Source of the DNA: Entamoeba invadens IP1
Lineage: Eukaryota; Evosea; Mastigamoebida; Endamoebidae
Reading direction: 5' to 3'
Assembly (NCBI RefSeq): GCF_000330505.1
Contig: NW_004191777.1
Span: 526,316 to 590,315 of the forward strand
DNA: 64,000 nucleotides
Under the pieces are notes generated by a model. The model was not told the origin of the DNA, did not search any database, and was given only the letters and a program-made list of their open reading frames with translations. Within the stretch, counting starts at the first letter, position 1. Every line of letters begins with the position of its first letter. The translations under genes were made by a program, and so were the position numbers. Below are positions 60,569-64,000 of the stretch, piece after piece.

Positions 60569-62122
60569 ATGAAACAGTCGGAACAAGTGGATGCTTATTG
60601 TCAAGACTTGTTTAAAATATCGCGACAATTGACTGGATTTGCGTCGAAAATATCAGAAGGCGATGATTATAGAGAAATGATGTCATATCAAGCTTTTAAT
60701 ACCGCGACTGAGAAAACCCTAAAACACACCACAGAGTGTTTACAAGAGATCATGACACTCCACCCGAAATTGAAAACTAAAATGACAGTGAACGAAAAGG
60801 TTCGACCAACAGATGATGACGTCGTCTCACATGTTGTCGACTTCTTGTTGGAAGTTGTTGAGCTTGAAGAGTTGGAAGGACAAATGAGAGGGAAAATCGA
60901 TACATCAAAGTCAGTGACAAACAAACCACAAACGAAATTCACAGACAAACCTGATAACTTCGCAACGACATACACCCCAAAGTGTCTTAAAAAGTATCAC
61001 TCGGATTATCCGGTGAACACAGTACCCCATCCGTATATCAACGAAATCAGAAATTTACAATTGAGCGAATGGCAAAAAGTGCCTTGCAACCCGCAAGCCC
61101 CACTTTCATTTGAAAACACGCCGCTGTTATTTGTACAAAATATGGACGAATTGAATCGATTAATCAAAACCCTAAACAACGTTGATCAATTTGCAGTCGA
61201 TGTCGAACATCATAGCGAACATTCATATAATGGATTTGCATGTTTGATGCAAATCAGTACACGCTCTGAAGACTTTGTTGTTGATGTGATCACGTTGAGG
61301 GATTCTATTCATTTGTTGAACGAACCATTTACAAACCCTAAAATTGAGAAAGTGTTCCACGGGTGTGACTTCGATATGGTTTGGTTATCGTATAACTTTG
61401 GATTGTACGTAGTTAATAATTTTGACTCGGGACAAGCTGCTCGATGTCTTAAATTGCAACATTTTTCACTCAAATTCTTACTTGAAAAATATGTTGGTGT
61501 AGAGGCCGACAAAAAGTATCAATTAGCCGATTGGAGAATCCGTCCCCTCACGCAAGAAATGATCAATTACGCAAGAGGCGACACACATTACTTGTTGTAT
61601 ATTTGCGATTTGATGCGCAACGAGTGTTTGGAGCAAAATGTGTTGTATGAGGTGCAAGCCAAATCCAATGAACTGTGTTTGAGGCTGTTTAAGCCAACAA
61701 TTTACAACGACGCGGCCGTCGAACGCATCGCGAAGAAGTCGTGGATCAAGAAGTCCCAATTTAAAGCGTTCAAAAAATTGTTTTTGTTGCGAGACAAAAT
61801 TGCACGAGAGGAAGATGAGAGTCCGCACTCAATAATGTCACAAAGTGTTTTGAACTCCATATTGTCCGAAGTCCCAACAGACTTTGAAAAACTGAAGATG
61901 GCATGTTTACCAAAGATCCCATACTTCGTTGAAATGCACTCAATGGAGATCATTAACTTAATGAAAGAGGAAATGGCTGAGGTGAAAAAAGGAGCAGAGG
62001 AACAACTGAAGACACAAACAACAGTGAATGATAGTGTAAAATTTGTGGAGACTACACTGGAAGATGGGTATGAAAGAACAGTGATACGAAGTACAAAAGA
62101 TTTCATTAGCTTGTTTGACTGA
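60569..62122 (+). CDS. RRP6: Exosome-associated 3'-5' exoribonuclease Rrp6/EXOSC10
   Basis: 517 residues. The N-terminal ~100 are helical, like a PMC2NT domain. The linker contains PHPYINEIRNLQLSEWQ, typical just before the Rrp6 core. The DEDD exonuclease lies at about 190-360: FAVDVEHHSEHSYNGFACLM (first Asp and Glu), VFHGCDFDMVWL, LADWRIRPLTQEMINYARGD and THYLLYICDLM (last Asp with the Tyr of the DEDDy class). An HRDC-like helical part follows (LLRDKIAREEDESPHSIMSQ, then LNSILSEVPTD). It trims and degrades nuclear RNA with the exosome. It is shorter than yeast Rrp6 (733), lacking the long C-terminal lasso. Confidence 0.92.
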   Translation: MKQSEQVDAYCQDLFKISRQLTGFASKISEGDDYREMMSYQAFNTATEKTLKHTTECLQEIMTLHPKLKTKMTVNEKVRPTDDDVVSHVVDFLLEVVELEELEGQMRGKIDTSKSVTNKPQTKFTDKPDNFATTYTPKCLKKYHSDYPVNTVPHPYINEIRNLQLSEWQKVPCNPQAPLSFENTPLLFVQNMDELNRLIKTLNNVDQFAVDVEHHSEHSYNGFACLMQISTRSEDFVVDVITLRDSIHLLNEPFTNPKIEKVFHGCDFDMVWLSYNFGLYVVNNFDSGQAARCLKLQHFSLKFLLEKYVGVEADKKYQLADWRIRPLTQEMINYARGDTHYLLYICDLMRNECLEQNVLYEVQAKSNELCLRLFKPTIYNDAAVERIAKKSWIKKSQFKAFKKLFLLRDKIAREEDESPHSIMSQSVLNSILSEVPTDFEKLKMACLPKIPYFVEMHSMEIINLMKEEMAEVKKGAEEQLKTQTTVNDSVKFVETTLEDGYERTVIRSTKDFISLFD

Positions 62123-62247
62123 TTCACTTGAGAATGGACACTAATTGACTGATTTTTGTGGGTCGAGTTGACGGACTTTTATAATAGTAAACAAATAATA
62201 AAAGAACTATAATTGGTTAGTAAAAAGTATGTACAGACGACATAACA

Positions 62248-62835
62248 TTATACATATTTGATGAGAAGGATGAGAGCAATACCAACAAGTAAGACACAAA
62301 ACGTAAAAGAAAGAGCACCACAAAGCGAATAGATAAGGCACTTTTTACTTTTTGTGTTCACCACTTCACCGTCGAAAGAAATGTCTCTTGCGCCATTACT
62401 CGCTGCACTCTCAAAAGGGTTTTCTTCGAGTCTCTCGTTCAATTGAATGTAAGAGTCTTTGCCACTTTTTGGTACTTTGGTTTCACTTTGTTCTGTCGAG
62501 TTTTGTTGAATCAGCGGGAGTTCCTCCGCGTTACCAGAAATATCGCCAGTTGGTCGCGGTGGAATCTTTTTTTCGATCCGTGAGACAAACCCAAGATAGC
62601 CAGTCACCTTTTGCGAATAGTTCAAATTTGTATCTTCTTCGATCAGTGATTCGGGAACCCGAGAGGCAATTTCTAAGTATCTGTTGAATTGGTCGAGTAG
62701 CGTTTTCAGCTTTTTCATGCGAAAGTCATAGATGGAAGAATTGTTCTGATCACTTGCTTCTATAACTTGAGTTAGTGTTATCTTTATCGAACTTTCCGTC
62801 TCTTCTAAGTTAGATAGAATTTCAAAAAGCTGCAT
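62248..62835 (-). CDS. Tail-anchored protein, syntaxin-like layout but unassigned
   Basis: 195 residues. The N-terminal ~70 are helical (MQLFEILSNLEETESSIKIT, then MKKLKTLLDQFNRYLEIASR), as in syntaxin Habc or Qc-SNARE N-termini. The middle is Ser/Gln/Pro-rich with PRPTGDISGNAEELPLIQ. The last ~22 residues are a strong membrane anchor (YSLCGALSFTFCVLLVGIAL, ILLIKYV). No SNARE core with a central Gln is clear, so I call it only a tail-anchored protein. The ATG at 62835 may be preceded by another exon. Confidence 0.55.
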   Translation of the reverse strand: MQLFEILSNLEETESSIKITLTQVIEASDQNNSSIYDFRMKKLKTLLDQFNRYLEIASRVPESLIEEDTNLNYSQKVTGYLGFVSRIEKKIPPRPTGDISGNAEELPLIQQNSTEQSETKVPKSGKDSYIQLNERLEENPFESAASNGARDISFDGEVVNTKSKKCLIYSLCGALSFTFCVLLVGIALILLIKYV

Positions 62836-63234
62836 CCACCAATGTATTCTCGACTTTCGAGTTTCAATTGTAAAACTAAAAATATAATAAAAGTACTAAC
62901 ATGTATCTAGTAAAATTAATTATTTGTAGAACTATGTTTATCTTATTAGATTTACTTGTTATTGTATTAATAAAACAATGTAATTGATATTATACTTTTT
63001 TTTGAAGGAAACCAAAATGAATTGATTAATTAATAAACAAAACAATGATAAAAGGTATAATAATTAATAGTAAAATACAAACAATAATTGATTGCCCTCT
63101 ATTGTATTAATAAGAGCGCAAATTACACAATATAATCTGATTTTATTCCCTTTAAATTTCTTAGTATAATAAAAAAAATACTAAAAACAATAGTAAATAA
63201 ACTATACAAATAGTATATGTTAGTATAAGTGGAG
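62836..63234. other. AT-rich spacer
   Basis: No coding signal seen; a 68-codon minus frame at 63123-63329 is composition-driven. Confidence 0.35.
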
Positions 63235-63729
63235 TCACATATTCTCTCTAAGTAAAGCCTCTGCAAGGTCATTTGTGTTATATATTTTGCATTGAAATGA
63301 ATCGACGACTTTTTGGACGTGTTCATCAAAGCGGACTATCTTAGGAAGCTTCAGCTCGACTTCTTTACTACTTTCATTATTACCATCCATAGGACTTGTG
63401 TCCGTCTCGACTTCTATTACATTTGGTTGTGGTTCATAATTAGCTTGCTGTTTATCTGTAAAGTCGTCTTTCTCTTCGAGCAACTCTTCCCAGTCATTTT
63501 CTGTGTAATTCTTGTCGTTTTGCATATCACAGAATTGCATAGCGCTTTCTGCAGGGCTTTGACTCTTTGTTTCAACCCTTTTCCGTAAGAATCCGTCTCT
63601 AAAGAAAGAGTCAACCATCTCGGAGATCTCTTCGAAGTTGTTAGAACCAAGGTTGTTAATATGTTCGTGCATACATAACAGCCGTTTGTATGTCATGTTG
63701 CGACAGAGTGCGGTTTGACATTTAGTCAT
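63235..63729 (-). CDS. Small acidic protein, unknown function
   Basis: 164 residues from the ATG at 63729; the longer frame begins with TTG. The N-terminus has three Cys (MTKCQTALCRNMTYKRLLCM), then FEEISEMVDSFFRDGFLRKR. The middle is Glu/Asp/Asn-rich and disordered (NYTENDWEELLEEKDDF). It ends with a more ordered helix (VRFDEHVQKVVDSFQCKIYN, LAEALLRENM). No family is recognised. It lies 98 bp downstream of the eL40 stop, on the same strand. Confidence 0.55.
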   Translation of the reverse strand: MTKCQTALCRNMTYKRLLCMHEHINNLGSNNFEEISEMVDSFFRDGFLRKRVETKSQSPAESAMQFCDMQNDKNYTENDWEELLEEKDDFTDKQQANYEPQPNVIEVETDTSPMDGNNESSKEVELKLPKIVRFDEHVQKVVDSFQCKIYNTNDLAEALLRENM

Positions 63730-63827
63730 CGGTATCTCATTTTTCAGTTGCAAGGCATTTCCCTTAAAAAAAATTACTATTAACGAATTCAAAAATTAAA
63801 AAAAGCACTCTCCTTATACGCAATGCC

Positions 63828-63998
63828 TTACTTCTTTGGCTGCAATTTCTTCTTGATTCTCAAATCAGCAGCGTGTCCGCATTTTTTCTTTCTGCAAGTT
63901 GTTGCTCTGAGCGGGAGTCTCGCATAGCATCTTCTGCAAATCATTTTGTCGCAATTGTACTTCTTTGCAATCGCCTCAAGAGCTGGCTCAATTCCCAT
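63828..63998 (-). CDS. RPL40: 60S ribosomal protein eL40, apparently without ubiquitin
   Basis: 56 residues, [20 protein letters not shown], then [20 protein letters not shown] and [16 protein letters not shown]. The CxxC...CxxxxC zinc finger and basic tail are those of eL40. In most eukaryotes eL40 follows ubiquitin (…LRLRGG-IIEPSL). Here an ATG stands exactly where ubiquitin would be cleaved. Only two bases lie upstream in the window, so an upstream ubiquitin in frame cannot be ruled out, but the ATG and MGIEP start suggest a stand-alone gene. Confidence 0.88.
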   Translation of the reverse strand: MGIEPALEAIAKKYNCDKMICRRCYARLPLRATTCRKKKCGHAADLRIKKKLQPKK

Positions 63999-64000
63999 TT

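Overview
Organism. The window looks like nuclear DNA of an Entamoeba species, most likely E. invadens or a close relative. It is AT-rich, with strongly AT-rich spacers. Genes are mostly single-exon, and the few introns are short (40-204 bp). Nearly all introns start with GTTTGT and end in AG. Several promoters carry a TATATAAG or TATTTAAA box plus a GAACT element, the Entamoeba core-promoter arrangement. The protein set fits an anaerobic amoeba: an ornithine decarboxylase-like protein with the substitutions known from Entamoeba, a serpin, BAR-RhoGAP, UGGT, an atypical Rab, and an archaeal-type radical SAM enzyme. Two non-autonomous DNA transposons (piggyBac-like and pogo/mariner-like) fit E. 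invadens better than E. histolytica. The species is an inference.

Layout. 1-5 kb: the 3' end of a cut gene, a 1-kb TTAA-flanked element, a small type I membrane protein, then about 2.4 kb of gene-poor DNA ending in a Cys-rich gene relic. 5-10 kb: ribosomal protein eS10, a coiled-coil/beta-propeller/C1 protein whose last exon is recovered by splicing, and a mariner-type MITE containing a 100-N gap. 10-25 kb: a secreted protein, a duplicated-domain protein, a nucleotidyltransferase, a coiled-coil protein, two degraded gene relics, a tail-anchored protein head-to-head with a spliced R-SNARE, an alpha-COP-tail-like protein, a pseudokinase-kinase tandem, a serpin and PC4. 25-45 kb: a spliced winged-helix protein, ODC-like, arrestin-WW-C2, a DRG GTPase, a 4 x 37-residue repeat protein, EXO1, TCTP, phosphoserine aminotransferase, an LRR protein, NSE2 and the radical SAM enzyme. 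45-64 kb: a 21-unit SDSDDD repeat protein, a Q/P-rich protein, an ORC-like candidate, a Rab broken by a second 100-N gap, BAR-RhoGAP, UGGT, several small or unknown proteins, Rrp6, a tail-anchored protein and a stand-alone eL40.

How the genes relate. There are no operons; neighbours are mostly functionally unrelated, as is usual in a protist. Themes include membrane traffic and quality control (R-SNARE, Rab, UGGT, alpha-COP-like, arrestin-WW-C2), actin/Rho signalling (BAR-RhoGAP, C1 protein), DNA/RNA metabolism (EXO1, NSE2, Rrp6, nucleotidyltransferase, PC4) and translation (eS10, eL40, TCTP, DRG).

Limits. All domain calls are read by eye from sequence motifs, with no database search. Splice sites are inferred from GTTTGT...AG plus frame continuity. 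Many apparent upstream starts are TTG or GTG, so I moved starts to the first ATG that gives the conserved N-terminus.
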